A stretch of DNA of 64,000 nucleotides from Devosia sp. Root635. Its GTDB lineage: Bacteria > Pseudomonadota > Alphaproteobacteria > Rhizobiales > Devosiaceae. Location: positions 298,807-362,806 of the forward strand of contig NZ_LMGZ01000012.1 in NCBI RefSeq assembly GCF_001427605.1, in the 5' to 3' direction. A program made the translations under genes and the position numbers. Each line of letters begins with the position of its first letter. The stretch's first letter is position 1. The notes under the pieces are model-generated. The model did not search any database. It saw only the letters and a program-made list of their open reading frames with translations, and was not told where the DNA came from. Positions 1 through 7,900 of this stretch are shown here, one piece after another.

Positions 1-2
1 AT

Positions 3-452
3 GGTCCGGTCAATACCGACCATATCCTGTTCATCGCCTCGGGCGCCTTCCATGTTTCGAAGCCGAGCGACCTGCTGCCCGAATTGCAGGGCCGTCTGCC
101 GATCCGGGTCGAGCTCAAGGCGCTGACCCGCGAGGATTTCATCCGCATCCTCAACGACACCGATGCCAGCCTCATCAAGCAATATGTGGCGCTGATGGGC
201 ACCGAAGGCGTGGTGCTGGACTTCACCCAGGACGCCATCGAGGCCATTGCCGACGCGGCGGTCAAGGTCAACAATTCGGTCGAGAATATCGGCGCGCGGC
301 GGTTGCAGACGGTGATGGAGCGGCTGGTGGAAGACATCAGCTTCGAAGCGCCGGACAAGCAGGGCCAGACCATCCAGATCGACGCGGCGTTTGTGGCGGA
401 GAAGGTGGGTGTACTGGCCGGGGATACGGACCTGAGCAAGTTCGTGCTGTGA
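3..452 (+). CDS. hslU: ATP-dependent protease ATPase subunit HslU, C-terminal part
   Basis: AAA+ unfoldase of the HslUV (ClpYQ) protease, which unfolds proteins and feeds them to the HslV peptidase. The gene enters from the left edge, so its start and Walker motifs are outside the window; about 149 codons remain. The visible part runs from [16 protein letters not shown] (second region of the AAA core) through the [10 protein letters not shown] stretch to the C-terminal sensor-2 helix with GARRL, and ends in the usual HslU tail DLSKFVL, which docks into HslV. The upstream hslV cannot be seen. The downstream gap holds a palindromic repeat before convergent genes. Confidence 0.95.
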   Translation, partial: GPVNTDHILFIASGAFHVSKPSDLLPELQGRLPIRVELKALTREDFIRILNDTDASLIKQYVALMGTEGVVLDFTQDAIEAIADAAVKVNNSVENIGARRLQTVMERLVEDISFEAPDKQGQTIQIDAAFVAEKVGVLAGDTDLSKFVL

Positions 453-477
453 TCCGATCACGCCACACCCACCGCGC

Positions 478-580
478 GGCTCCTCCCCCTTGACGGGGGA
501 GGTTGGGAGGGGGTGTCGGTTGGCCCGGATATCGTGGCCAAGCATCCCCCACCCTTGATCCCTCCCCGCAAGGAGGAGGG
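478..580. repeat. GC-rich palindromic repeat, family A copy 1
   Basis: Composite of CTCCCCCTTGA-CGGGGGAGG and CCCTCCCCGCAAGGAGGAGGG arms around a less conserved centre containing TTGGCCCGGAT. It lies between the convergent hslU and HTH genes. The reverse complement of 33640-33733 matches it over nearly its whole length, so the two are copies of one element in opposite orientation. Related arms recur at 25795-25920 and 59340-59478. Confidence 0.8.
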
Positions 581-594
581 AGTCGACTGCGCCT

Positions 595-963
595 TCACCG
601 CTTCCTGCTGCTCCGCCGCACCAGCTCATCGCGCAGGAACCGCAGATCATCCGTATCGAGCTTGCCGATGTCCGATGCCAGCCGGTTGGTCAGCTCGGTG
701 GCTTCTGGCGCAAGGCCGCCGGTATCGATGGTGACCTTGGGGTCGCTCATCTCCGCCAGACGCTGCAATTCCTCGGCTTCGTCCCAGATCACGTTGAAAA
801 ACGCGATCATACGGTGCAGCAGGAAGCCGGTGGGGCGGCCGCGCTTGCCGTGTTCCAGCGCCGAAAGATAGGCGCTCGATACATTCAGCGCCGCCGCCAT
901 TTCCTTGAGGGAAATGCCGCGCGCCTCACGCAGTTCACGGATTTTTGCGCCAAGCGGCGTCAT
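595..963 (-). CDS. XRE-family helix-turn-helix transcriptional regulator
   Basis: A 122-residue probable DNA-binding repressor. Residues 1-60 form a Cro/C1-type helix-turn-helix: LGAKIRELREARGISLKEMAAAL, followed by the recognition segment VSSAYLSALEHGKRGRP. The rest is helical and charged and ends RRSSRKR; its role is unknown. The start chosen is the ATG at 963, eleven bases past the stop of the Smr gene; a longer reading would run into that gene. The close spacing suggests one transcription unit with the Smr and TimA genes upstream. The target is unknown; autoregulation is common for this type but not shown here. Confidence 0.85.
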   Translation of the reverse strand: MTPLGAKIRELREARGISLKEMAAALNVSSAYLSALEHGKRGRPTGFLLHRMIAFFNVIWDEAEELQRLAEMSDPKVTIDTGGLAPEATELTNRLASDIGKLDTDDLRFLRDELVRRSSRKR

Positions 964-973
964 TGCAGCACCC

Positions 974-1558
974 TCATGCGCGGCGCAGGCGCACATACCA
1001 CGCCCCCTCCCCGCCATGGCCGCGCGCCGCCACGCTCCAGCCCGAGACCAGCGGCGACAGGCTCGGCTCGCTGAGCCAGATCGGTAGCATGGTGCGCAAG
1101 ACGCCCCGCTCGGTCATGGCGGCGATATAATCATTGTCGGTCCTGGCGCCCTTGCCGGTGATGACCAGCACAGTGCGGTCGCCGCGGGAGAACCGCGCAT
1201 GGATGAAGCCATGCAGAGCCGCGCGCGCCTCGTTCTGGGTCATGCCATGCAGGTCGATGCGGCCATCGATCTCGATACGGCCGCGACCCACCTTGCGGCG
1301 GATCGCCGGGTCGACCGCCCGGTCCGGCGCCTTGGCTGCGGGCAGGGGCGCCTGATAGGGCGGCAGGAAGGGCCTTTTCGCCGGTTGGCGTCGGGGCGGC
1401 GCCTTGGTCACCAGCGGCACAGGCTCCTCCGCCGGTATCGGCAGGGGAACGGCGGTAAATTTCAGCAGGCCCTTGCGCCGCAGCGGATCGACCGTGGAGG
1501 CCACGGCCGTCCACAGGTGGAAATCATGCGGCAGGCGCCTGGGATCACGCTTGGACAT
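974..1558 (-). CDS. Smr/MutS2-C-terminal-type endonuclease domain protein
   Basis: A 194-residue protein with a basic, proline-rich N-terminal half (residues 1-90) of low complexity and a C-terminal Smr domain (about 95-190). The Smr hallmarks are DLHGMT at 102-107 and TGKG at 134-137. Smr domains are nucleic-acid-binding nicking or RNA-cleaving modules; the exact substrate of the stand-alone bacterial proteins is not settled. It sits 30 bases after timA on the same strand and just before the HTH gene. In related genomes, as I recall, a MltA-type murein transglycosylase gene often lies between the TimA and Smr genes; here it is absent. Confidence 0.88.
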   Translation of the reverse strand: MSKRDPRRLPHDFHLWTAVASTVDPLRRKGLLKFTAVPLPIPAEEPVPLVTKAPPRRQPAKRPFLPPYQAPLPAAKAPDRAVDPAIRRKVGRGRIEIDGRIDLHGMTQNEARAALHGFIHARFSRGDRTVLVITGKGARTDNDYIAAMTERGVLRTMLPIWLSEPSLSPLVSGWSVAARGHGGEGAWYVRLRRA

Positions 1559-1588
1559 TGCAATGGGCCGGGTACCTGCCGAATGCGA

Positions 1589-2302
1589 TCAGTCGAGCTG
1601 GCTGGTCGTTACGACCTTCCAGTTGGGGTCGCGCGACTTGGGGTTGCGCGCAAAGGTCCATTCGTCGGCAATGGTCTGGACCTGGTCGGCATTGCCGTCC
1701 ACCAGGTTGCCGTCCTTGTCGCGCGTGGCCGAAACCACCTCGGCATGGAAGCGCACGGTGATCAGGACGTTCTTGCGATCATATTCGGCCTCGGAGATCT
1801 CGACCTTGGGCAGGCCGACAAAGGTGAAATCCACGCTCTGGCCGGCGGCCTCGCGCTCGGCAATGGCGCGCTGGAAGCCTTCGAAGACATCCTTTTCCAG
1901 GAGGTTCTTCAGCATGGCCCGGTCGCCCGAAGCATAGGCGGTCACGATCATTTCATAGGCCTGCTTGGCGCCGTCGAGGAAGCTCTTGGGGGTAAAGCTC
2001 GGATCGGCCTCGACCACGGCTTTGAAGCCGGCGGCCAGTTGCGCGTCGCCATGGGAGAACTGCTCGATTTCGGCCTCGGTCTTGCGGGCGCGGCGTTCGT
2101 CATCGAGATCGGGGGCAGCGGTGCCGCGCGGGCGCAGGGGCACCACGGTCTCCTCGGCGGCTTCGGCGGTGGCCGGCTTGCGGCGCTCCAGCGGCGGGCG
2201 TTCATTGCCGGTCCTGGTGCCCAGCACCGAGCGCAGGCGGAACAGCACGAAGACCGCCACGGCAATCACGATGAGGGTCGGCAGATCGAAGAATTCATCC
2301 AT
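1589..2302 (-). CDS. timA: Tim44/TimA-family putative membrane adaptor protein
   Basis: A 237-residue protein with one N-terminal membrane segment (about residues 4-21, LPTLIVIAVAVFVLF), a charged linker, and a C-terminal Tim44-like domain (about 90-235). The family is the bacterial relative of the mitochondrial import-motor adaptor Tim44; in alphaproteobacteria it is membrane-bound with an unproven adaptor role. The ATG at 2302 is preferred over an in-frame GTG at 2314 because an AAGG motif lies at a workable distance upstream. It is transcribed away from fxsA, sharing an AT-rich 160-base region with a 14-base perfect palindrome. The fold is clear; the function is inferred. Confidence 0.85.
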   Translation of the reverse strand: MDEFFDLPTLIVIAVAVFVLFRLRSVLGTRTGNERPPLERRKPATAEAAEETVVPLRPRGTAAPDLDDERRARKTEAEIEQFSHGDAQLAAGFKAVVEADPSFTPKSFLDGAKQAYEMIVTAYASGDRAMLKNLLEKDVFEGFQRAIAEREAAGQSVDFTFVGLPKVEISEAEYDRKNVLITVRFHAEVVSATRDKDGNLVDGNADQVQTIADEWTFARNPKSRDPNWKVVTTSQLD

Positions 2303-2373
2303 TGCGCAATGCACCTTACCGAAACGCGCCGGAGAAAATCGACGCTACAGCGCTCGTTGAGCGCAACATTGAG

Positions 2374-2387
2374 GCCTATATATAGGC
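2374..2387. promoter_or_regulatory. Perfect palindrome GCCTATATATAGGC between divergent timA and fxsA
   Basis: A 14-base perfect dyad, locally AT-rich, about 70-80 bases from either start codon. It is flanked by a second imperfect inverted pair (GAGGC...GCCTC). It could be an operator or overlap the -10 regions of the two divergent promoters. No known regulator motif is recognised. Confidence 0.35.
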
Positions 2388-2466
2388 AAAGCCTCACCCC
2401 AAAACCAGTTCACACTGGGGCGAGAACGCGTTTTGCCGCAGTGGCGCAAAGAAGGAAACCCAGACC

Positions 2467-2916
2467 TTGGCACGATTTTTCGCTCTCGGGCTCATCGCCC
2501 TGCCGATCATCGAGATCGCGCTTCTCATCAAGGTGGGGCAGACGATCGGCCTGTTGCCGACACTGGCGCTGATTATCGGCGCCGCCATACTGGGCGGTTT
2601 GCTGCTGCGCCAGCAGGGCCTTTCGGTGTTGACCCAGTTGCGCGACAACGTCAATGCCGGCCGCATGCCGGGCCGCACCATCGCCGACGCGATGATGATC
2701 GGGGTGGCTTCGCTATTCCTGGTGCTGCCGGGATTTTTGAGCGACGTGGTGGCGCTGGCTTTGCTGTTGCCGCCGGTGCGCGGCTGGATCTATGGCGCCC
2801 TGGCCAGCCGGGTGACGGTGGTGGACACGACCACCACCTATCGCCGCCGCGATCCGTCTTCCGGGCGCATCGAAGGCGCCATCGATCTCGACGAGGACGA
2901 TTACCGCCCCCGCTGA
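2467..2916 (+). CDS. fxsA: FxsA family membrane protein
   Basis: A 149-residue inner-membrane protein of the FxsA family. In E. coli, overproduced FxsA sequesters the phage T7 exclusion protein PifA; its normal role is unknown. Three to four hydrophobic segments are visible (about residues 4-20, 27-46, 76-98), followed by an acidic/basic cytoplasmic tail from residue 110 ending DEDDYRPR. The start is a TTG at 2467 with AAGGAAA upstream; no better in-frame ATG exists. The gene lies between timA (divergent) and secB, the usual alphaproteobacterial order near the origin. Confidence 0.88.
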   Translation: MARFFALGLIALPIIEIALLIKVGQTIGLLPTLALIIGAAILGGLLLRQQGLSVLTQLRDNVNAGRMPGRTIADAMMIGVASLFLVLPGFLSDVVALALLLPPVRGWIYGALASRVTVVDTTTTYRRRDPSSGRIEGAIDLDEDDYRPR

Positions 2917-3004
2917 AGCGCTAAGCATGGGTGTCAGCCTTGTCGCCCTTCGGCAAAGATGCTAGCCACGCCGCAACACTTTTGCTCGTTAAGGACACCG
3001 GCAC

Positions 3005-3532
3005 ATGGCTGACGAAACCCAGGGCGGCGCGGCCCCCAATCCCGCAAACCTGCCCTCGATGAACATGGTGGGCCAGTATATCCGCGACCTCAGCTTCGAA
3101 AATCCGGGCGCGCCCGGCTCGATCATGGCCGGCGGCGGCAACCCGGCCTTCAACGTCTCCATTTCGGTCGGCGTCAAGAAGCAGGCCGACGACGTCTATG
3201 CGGTGGAGCTGACGCTCAATGCCAAGGCCAACCGCGAAGATGTCGTGCTGTTCAATGTGGAACTGGTCTATGGCGGCGTGTTCCGTCTCAAGAACGTGCC
3301 GGAAAACCAGCTCAGCCAGCTTTTGATGATCGAATGCCCGCGGCTGATCTTCCCCTTCGCGCGCCAGGTGCTGGCCTCGACCACCCAGCAGGGCGGTTTC
3401 CCGCCGCTGATGATGGAGCCGGTCGATTTCTCCGCCATCTACCGGCAGAACCTGGCCAAGCTGGCCGCCGCCCAGCAGCAGGGCACCTCGCCGCTGACGG
3501 CCAATGCCGCCGAGACCGACAAGCCGAACTGA
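3005..3532 (+). CDS. secB: Protein-export chaperone SecB
   Basis: A 175-residue cytoplasmic chaperone that keeps preproteins unfolded and hands them to SecA. The sequence carries the family landmarks: QYIRDLSFENPGAP near residue 22, the central VSVGVKK and ELTLNAKA strands, LIFPFARQV around residue 116 and GGFPPLMMEPVDF, ending in a polar helix and tail. Length is normal for alphaproteobacterial SecB. The ATG at 3005 is preceded by AAGGA. It is followed by a palindromic repeat and then a hairpin terminator before the convergent dnaQ. Confidence 0.95.
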   Translation: MADETQGGAAPNPANLPSMNMVGQYIRDLSFENPGAPGSIMAGGGNPAFNVSISVGVKKQADDVYAVELTLNAKANREDVVLFNVELVYGGVFRLKNVPENQLSQLLMIECPRLIFPFARQVLASTTQQGGFPPLMMEPVDFSAIYRQNLAKLAAAQQQGTSPLTANAAETDKPN

Positions 3533-3547
3533 GAAATCCTGTAGTAG

Positions 3548-3629
3548 CCTCATGGCGAGCTTGTCGAACCATGGGGCGTGGCACGATCCCGTCACGACCT
3601 CGTCCTTCGACAGGCTCAGGATGAGGTCT
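3548..3629. repeat. Palindromic intergenic repeat (family D)
   Basis: Contains GAGCTTGTCGAACCATG and the strong inverted repeat CCTCGTCCTTCGACAGG / CTCAGGATGAGG. I recall the CTTCGACAGGCTCAGGATGAGG type of sequence as a dispersed intergenic repeat in many alphaproteobacteria, but I cannot search for it here. It separates secB from its terminator. Confidence 0.55.
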
Positions 3630-3643
3630 ACTGTATAATCCTC

Positions 3644-3669
3644 AAGCCCCGCCACGCGCGGGGCTTTTT
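3644..3669 (+). terminator. Rho-independent terminator after secB
   Basis: Stem GCCCCGC / GCGGGGC with a 5-base loop (3646-3664), followed by TTTTT. The T-tract is on the plus strand and touches the stop codon of the convergent dnaQ, so it most likely ends secB transcription. Confidence 0.8.
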
Positions 3670-4385
3670 CATTCCGCGGCGACGCCGTTTTCCGGCGCGT
3701 AGCGGGCCCAGATGGACTCGGCGCCCAATGTGGCTACCAGCTTGTCATGGGCGGCAATCTCGCTGGGCGAAATACGCGGCGGCAGCGCCACCGGCCGGGG
3801 CAGGGCAATGGCCCTTGTGGCGATGGCGTCGGCGCCCGAAATGCTGACCTCGGCGATCAAGGCCAGGCTCACCTGCTTGCCGCCGATCAGCTCCAGATAC
3901 ACTTCGGCCAGGATTTCGCTGTCGAGCAAGGCGCCATGCAGGGTACGGCGGGAATTGTCGATGCCGTAATGCTTGCACAGCGCATCGAGGCTGACACGGG
4001 CGCCCGGATGCTTGTCGCGCGCCAGCATCACCGTATCGATGACGTCATTGCCCAGCGGGCGCTGGCCGGCCCGCTCCAGTTCGGCATTGAGAAAGCCCAT
4101 ATCGAAGGGCGCATTGTGGATGACCAACCGCGCATCGCCGAGGAAATCGCGGAAATCCTGCGCCACCGCCTCGAACAGCGGCTTGTCGGCCAGGAATTCG
4201 TCGCTCAGCCCATGCACGCGGAAGGCTTCTTCCGGCATGGAACGCTGCGGATTGATATAGACGTGGTAGTGCCGGCCGGAGGGAATGTGGTTGATCAGCT
4301 CGACGCAGCCGATTTCGACCAGCCGATCGCCCATGGCGGGCGACAGGCCGGTGGTTTCGGTATCGAGCACAATCTCGCGATTCAT
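3669..4385 (-). CDS. dnaQ: DNA polymerase III epsilon subunit (3'-5' proofreading exonuclease)
   Basis: A 238-residue proofreading subunit of the replicative polymerase. DEDDh exonuclease motifs are complete: ExoI DTETTGL at 8-14 (D8, E10), ExoII HNAPFD at 90-95, and ExoIII with H150 and D155 in LHGALLDSEILA. The C-terminal part past about residue 185 should bind the alpha subunit. It overlaps the end of coaE by 4 bases (ATGA), indicating translational coupling in a maf-aroE-coaE-dnaQ unit transcribed away from the predicted origin. Confidence 0.95.
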   Translation of the reverse strand: MNREIVLDTETTGLSPAMGDRLVEIGCVELINHIPSGRHYHVYINPQRSMPEEAFRVHGLSDEFLADKPLFEAVAQDFRDFLGDARLVIHNAPFDMGFLNAELERAGQRPLGNDVIDTVMLARDKHPGARVSLDALCKHYGIDNSRRTLHGALLDSEILAEVYLELIGGKQVSLALIAEVSISGADAIATRAIALPRPVALPPRISPSEIAAHDKLVATLGAESIWARYAPENGVAAE

Positions 4386-4978
4386 TCTTCTGGCCCTTGG
4401 GCTCGGAGCTTTGCCACCAAGGCGGCGACCTGGTCGACCGTCTCTTCGAGCGGCAGTCCGGTGTCGAACAGATAGTCGGCCCGCGCCTTCTTGTCGGCTT
4501 GGGGCGTCTGCCGGGCAAGGATGGTTTCGAGCTTTCCACTAGTCATTCCCGGCCGTGCCAGCGCCCGCTGCCGCTGGATGGCCTCATCGACCCAGGTGAC
4601 GCCAATGGCATCGAAGCCGTAATCGAAGCCGCTTTCAAACAGCAGCGGCACTTCCACCACGGCCAGCGCATGGCCCTGCGCCTCGGCCTCGTCCATGAAG
4701 CGGGCAATGCGGGCGCGCACCAGGGGATGGACCACGGCTTCGAGCCGTTTGAACCCCGAGGGATCGGCCGCAAGCCGTTGCGACAGCAGGCTTCTATCGA
4801 TTCTGCCGGCAGTGGAAACTCCGGGGAAAAGTGCTTCCACCGGCGCCACGGCCTCACCCTCATAGAGTTCGGCCACGGCCTCATCGGCGGAAAAGACCGG
4901 CACACCGAGATCGGCAAAGGCCCCCAGCACGGTGGATTTTCCCGTAGCGATGGAGCCGGTCATGCCGATGCGCCACAT
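4382..4978 (-). CDS. coaE: Dephospho-CoA kinase
   Basis: A 198-residue P-loop kinase that phosphorylates the ribose 3'-hydroxyl of dephospho-CoA, the last step of coenzyme A synthesis. The P-loop GSIATGKS is at residues 8-15, and the CoaE signature VVEVPLLFESG occurs about mid-protein. The ATG at 4978, two bases after the aroE stop, gives the normal start MWRIGMTGS; a TTG two codons upstream overlaps aroE and is less likely. It overlaps dnaQ by 4 bases at its 3' end. Confidence 0.93.
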   Translation of the reverse strand: MWRIGMTGSIATGKSTVLGAFADLGVPVFSADEAVAELYEGEAVAPVEALFPGVSTAGRIDRSLLSQRLAADPSGFKRLEAVVHPLVRARIARFMDEAEAQGHALAVVEVPLLFESGFDYGFDAIGVTWVDEAIQRQRALARPGMTSGKLETILARQTPQADKKARADYLFDTGLPLEETVDQVAALVAKLRAQGPEE

Positions 4979-4980
4979 GC

Positions 4981-5811
4981 TCAATGCCCCAATGTCGCTT
5001 CGATCCGGGCGCGCAATTGCGGCGTTACCGCCGGCCGGACCCCAAACCAGGCCTCGAAGCCCGGCACGGCCTGATGCAGCAGCATGCCCAGGCCGTCGAC
5101 GGTCCGGAAGCCATGGGCCGCCGCCTCGGCCAAGAGGGGCGTCTGCAGCGGCACATAGACGATATCGGTCACCAGCGTCTGCTTGGGCAGCAGGGAAAAG
5201 TCGAGCCAGTCGAAGCGGCTGCCGTGCATGCCGATGGAGGTGGTGTTGATGACAATGCCGGTGCGCGGCGCCAATTCAGCGAAAGCCTCGAAGCCATGCG
5301 CCTCGAAGGGCCCCTCGATCTCCTCGACCAGCGCCTGGGCATTGGCCAGGGTGCGGTTGAGGATATGCACCTTGCCGCCATTGCGCCGTTGCAGCGCCAC
5401 CAGCACGGCCCGTGCGGCGCCGCCGGCGCCGATGACCATGGCGTCATCGGGCCCGTCGGACCAGCCGGGCATGGCGGCATCGAGATTGCCGAGAAAGCCG
5501 AGATAGTCGGTATTGCTGCCGAAAACCTTGCCGTCCCGGACGACCAGCGTATTCACCGCGCCGATCTTTCGCGCCAGCGGATCGACCTCGTCGCAAAGGG
5601 CGAAAACCGCTTCCTTGTGCGGAATGGTGACATTGCCGCCGGCGAACTCACCCTGGCGCAGGCGCTTGAAAAAACCCGGCAGTTCGGCGGGCGCCACATC
5701 GATCGCCTCATAGCTGCCATCGATGCCGTGTTCGGCCAGCCAGGTGCCGTGGATGAGCGGGGAGCGCGAATGGTTGATCGGGTGGCCGATGACGAAGGCT
5801 TTGGTGGTCAC
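4981..5811 (-). CDS. aroE: Shikimate dehydrogenase (NADP+)
   Basis: A 276-residue enzyme reducing 3-dehydroshikimate to shikimate in aromatic amino acid synthesis. The substrate site NHSRSPLIH is at 13-21, the catalytic lysine is K66 in NVTIPHKE and the partner aspartate D102 in SNTDYLGF. The NADP-binding loop GAGGAARA follows. The start is a GTG at 5811 forming a GTGA overlap with the maf stop; the longer open frame upstream is maf read in another frame and lacks homology. Operon: maf-aroE-coaE-dnaQ. Confidence 0.93.
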   Translation of the reverse strand: MTTKAFVIGHPINHSRSPLIHGTWLAEHGIDGSYEAIDVAPAELPGFFKRLRQGEFAGGNVTIPHKEAVFALCDEVDPLARKIGAVNTLVVRDGKVFGSNTDYLGFLGNLDAAMPGWSDGPDDAMVIGAGGAARAVLVALQRRNGGKVHILNRTLANAQALVEEIEGPFEAHGFEAFAELAPRTGIVINTTSIGMHGSRFDWLDFSLLPKQTLVTDIVYVPLQTPLLAEAAAHGFRTVDGLGMLLHQAVPGFEAWFGVRPAVTPQLRARIEATLGH

Positions 5812-6419
5812 TTGAGGGTCTCGGGGGCAACGGCGCGCAAAGCGGCGAGGAGGGGCAGCAGCGGCAGGCCCAGAATAGTGAAATAGTCGCCCGAAACCGT
5901 CTCGAACAGGCGGATGGAGGGACCTTCGAGGCGATAGCCGCCTACCGAAGCAAAGGCGGCATCGCCTTCGCGATCCAGCACGTCGTCGCGTTCTTCGGAC
6001 GTGAAATCGCGCAGGGTCAGCTCGGCCGTCTCGACGCCGGACCACAGCAGCACATCGTCCCGCACCAGCGCCACCGCAGCATGCAGGCGATGGGTCTTGC
6101 CGCGCAGATAGTCGAGCTGGGCGGCGGCTTCGGCGCGATTGGCCGGCTTGTGCAAAAGCGTCGGCCCCAGGCTCAGCGTCTGGTCGGCGCCGATAACAAT
6201 GGCGCCGGCATTGGTCGCGGCAATGGCGGCAGCCTTCTTCTCGGCCAGCACCAGGGCGACATCCCTGCCATTGCCACCGCCATCGAGCGCCGCCTCTTCC
6301 AGCAGGCGTTCGTCGATATGGGCCGGCTGGCAGGAAAAGGCGAGACCGGCCTGTTCCAGCAGGGCTTTGCGCGTGGCACTCTGGCTGGCAAGGATCAGCA
6401 TGGGGACGATGTTTTCCAC
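5808..6419 (-). CDS. Maf-like nucleoside triphosphate pyrophosphatase
   Basis: A 203-residue Maf/HAM1-type enzyme that hydrolyses nucleoside triphosphates (modified or dTTP/UTP, depending on subfamily) to monophosphates, a house-cleaning role. Landmarks are ASQSATRK at 11-18 and GADQT at 77-81 (catalytic aspartate). It begins with a GTG at 6419; an in-frame ATG at 6401 (MLILASQS) is an equally reasonable start. Its 5' end overlaps a DnaA-box-like nonamer and faces the predicted replication origin. It is first in the leftward maf-aroE-coaE-dnaQ unit. Confidence 0.88.
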   Translation of the reverse strand: MENIVPMLILASQSATRKALLEQAGLAFSCQPAHIDERLLEEAALDGGGNGRDVALVLAEKKAAAIAATNAGAIVIGADQTLSLGPTLLHKPANRAEAAAQLDYLRGKTHRLHAAVALVRDDVLLWSGVETAELTLRDFTSEERDDVLDREGDAAFASVGGYRLEGPSIRLFETVSGDYFTILGLPLLPLLAALRAVAPETLK

Positions 6420-6496
6420 ACTGTCATCCCCAGCTCAAGCCCGACCTGTGACTATGACTCATGGTTTTGGCCGCGCCTCCGACTTGTTCGACCTGG

Positions 6497-6511
6497 TTAC
6501 CGAAACATTAA
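6497..6511. promoter_or_regulatory. Imperfect CtrA box TTAC-N7-TTAA
   Basis: Differs by one base from the CtrA consensus TTAA-N7-TTAA. It is the leftmost of three such sites in the predicted origin. Confidence 0.5.
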
Positions 6512-6640
6512 CATTTGGACTCCGCACCCGTCTGGCGGCGGGCTCTGGATAGGTCTGGGGATAACCCGCCGGTGGACAATGCGGGCCACCAACCGGTTTT
6601 GCACAGCGGGGTGCGAATCATTGACTCGGGAGTCGCCGCG

Positions 6641-6655
6641 TTAAGGCTTGATTAA
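6641..6655. promoter_or_regulatory. Perfect CtrA box TTAA-N7-TTAA
   Basis: TTAAGGCTTGATTAA, followed by C, fully matches the CtrA consensus. It lies next to three clustered GANTC sites (6615-6634). Confidence 0.7.
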
Positions 6656-6697
6656 CCATTGAGGCGGCGGCACGGCCGGAATGGTCCACAGGCGATG

Positions 6698-6712
6698 TTA
6701 ACACCGGGTTAA
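6698..6712. promoter_or_regulatory. Perfect CtrA box TTAA-N7-TTAA
   Basis: TTAACACCGGGTTAA, followed by C, is the second full consensus match, 57 bases from the first and eight bases after a DnaA-like nonamer (TGGTCCACA at 6682-6690). Confidence 0.7.
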
Positions 6713-6842
6713 CCATAGGCCTGCGCCTTTGTGCCGCCATGCGGGCGATTGTGGATGGCGTTGAATTAGCCCAAAACACCGCCATGATAATACTGATACG
6801 AAGTCAGAAAGACTCTTTAGGGATTTTGAAGGGAAGGGTGAC

Positions 6843-7871
6843 GTGACCCACAAGCCCCTGCTCGCCACCGTGCTTGGCCAGCGCCAGGAACGGCCACCGA
6901 TCTGGATCATGCGCCAGGCGGGCCGCTATCTGCCCGAATATCGCGCGATCCGGACCAAGGCGAAGAATTTCCTCGAGCTCTGCTATACGCCGGATCTGGC
7001 CACCGAAGTCACGCTGCAGCCCTTGCGGCGCTTCGATCTCGATGCGGCCATTCTGTTTTCCGACATTCTGGTCATTCCCGATGCCCTGGGCCAGTCCGTG
7101 CGCTTCGAAGCCGGCGAGGGGCCGGTCCTTGACCCGGTGAGCGTCGAAAGCATCGCCGGGCTGGGAAAGGAGAGGAATGCGCTGGACCATCTGGCGCCAG
7201 TCCTCGAGGCGGTGCGGCGGCTGCGGGCGGCCTTGGCACCCGAAAAGACCCTGATCGGCTTCTGCGGCTCTCCCTGGACCGTGGCGACCTATATGATCGG
7301 CGGTCGCGGTTCGTCCGACCAGGCCGCGGCGCGGCTGTTTGCCTTGCGCCATCCGCAAGCCTTTGCCGATTTGATGGACCTGCTGGTGCAGACCAGCATT
7401 GCTTATCTGGTGGCGCAGTTCGATGCCGGCGCCGATATGGTCCAAGTGTTCGAAAGCTGGGCGCTCAATCTCGACGATGTGGCTTTCGCCGAGCGGGTGA
7501 TCGAACCCAATCGCCGGATCGTCGAGGGCGTGCGGGCAAAAGTGCCCAATGCGCCGATCATTGGCTTTCCGCGCGGCGCTGCCGGCAACCTGGCGCGCTA
7601 TGCCGCCCAGACAGGGGTCAACGCGCTGGGGCTCGATTATGCTACGCCGCTCGACTTTGCGGCAAAGCACCTGCCGTTATCGCTGCCCGTGCAGGGCAAT
7701 CTCGACCCGCTGCGCCTGGTGGCCGGCGGCGCCCAGCTCGATGAACGGGTCGACTCCATCATTGCCGCTTTTGCCGCACGGCCCCATATCTTCAACCTGG
7801 GCCACGGCATCGTGCCGGAAACCCCGATCGAACATGTCGAACGGCTGGTCGAGCGGGTCAAACGCGGTTAG
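6843..7871 (+). CDS. hemE: Uroporphyrinogen decarboxylase
   Basis: A 342-residue cytoplasmic enzyme converting uroporphyrinogen III to coproporphyrinogen III in heme synthesis. The signature RQAGRYLPEYR is at residues 24-34, and the second motif GFCGSPWTVATYMIGG follows about residue 140. The start is a GTG at 6843 with AAGGGA just upstream. In Caulobacter, hemE borders the chromosome origin and its promoter region overlaps it; the same arrangement appears here. It heads a rightward run of conserved genes with hemJ and rho. Confidence 0.95.
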   Translation: MTHKPLLATVLGQRQERPPIWIMRQAGRYLPEYRAIRTKAKNFLELCYTPDLATEVTLQPLRRFDLDAAILFSDILVIPDALGQSVRFEAGEGPVLDPVSVESIAGLGKERNALDHLAPVLEAVRRLRAALAPEKTLIGFCGSPWTVATYMIGGRGSSDQAAARLFALRHPQAFADLMDLLVQTSIAYLVAQFDAGADMVQVFESWALNLDDVAFAERVIEPNRRIVEGVRAKVPNAPIIGFPRGAAGNLARYAAQTGVNALGLDYATPLDFAAKHLPLSLPVQGNLDPLRLVAGGAQLDERVDSIIAAFAARPHIFNLGHGIVPETPIEHVERLVERVKRG

Positions 7872-7900
7872 CACAACCGAGCTGTTGAGGAGTTCGAAAA

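Larger units (their letters stand above)
6412..6842. other. oriC: Predicted chromosomal replication origin (oriC) between maf and hemE
   Basis: A 422-base gene-free gap between leftward maf and rightward hemE. DnaA-box-like nonamers: TTTTCCACA at 6412, TTTTGCACA at 6597 (both fit TTWTNCACA), the complement of TTATCCCCA at 6556-6564, and weaker ones at 6571, 6682 and 6750. CtrA boxes are at 6497, 6641 and 6698. GANTC methylation sites lie at 6456, 6518, 6615, 6623, 6630 and 6811, about four times the chance number. The right end (6760-6840) is AT-rich. The Caulobacter origin lies beside hemE with the same mix of sites. Strand polarity of the flanking genes switches here, as expected for divergent forks. 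Confidence 0.75.

Noticed and set aside
3545..3655. Short frames in the secB-dnaQ gap
   Set aside because: They are translations of the palindromic repeat and terminator; no start signal or family.
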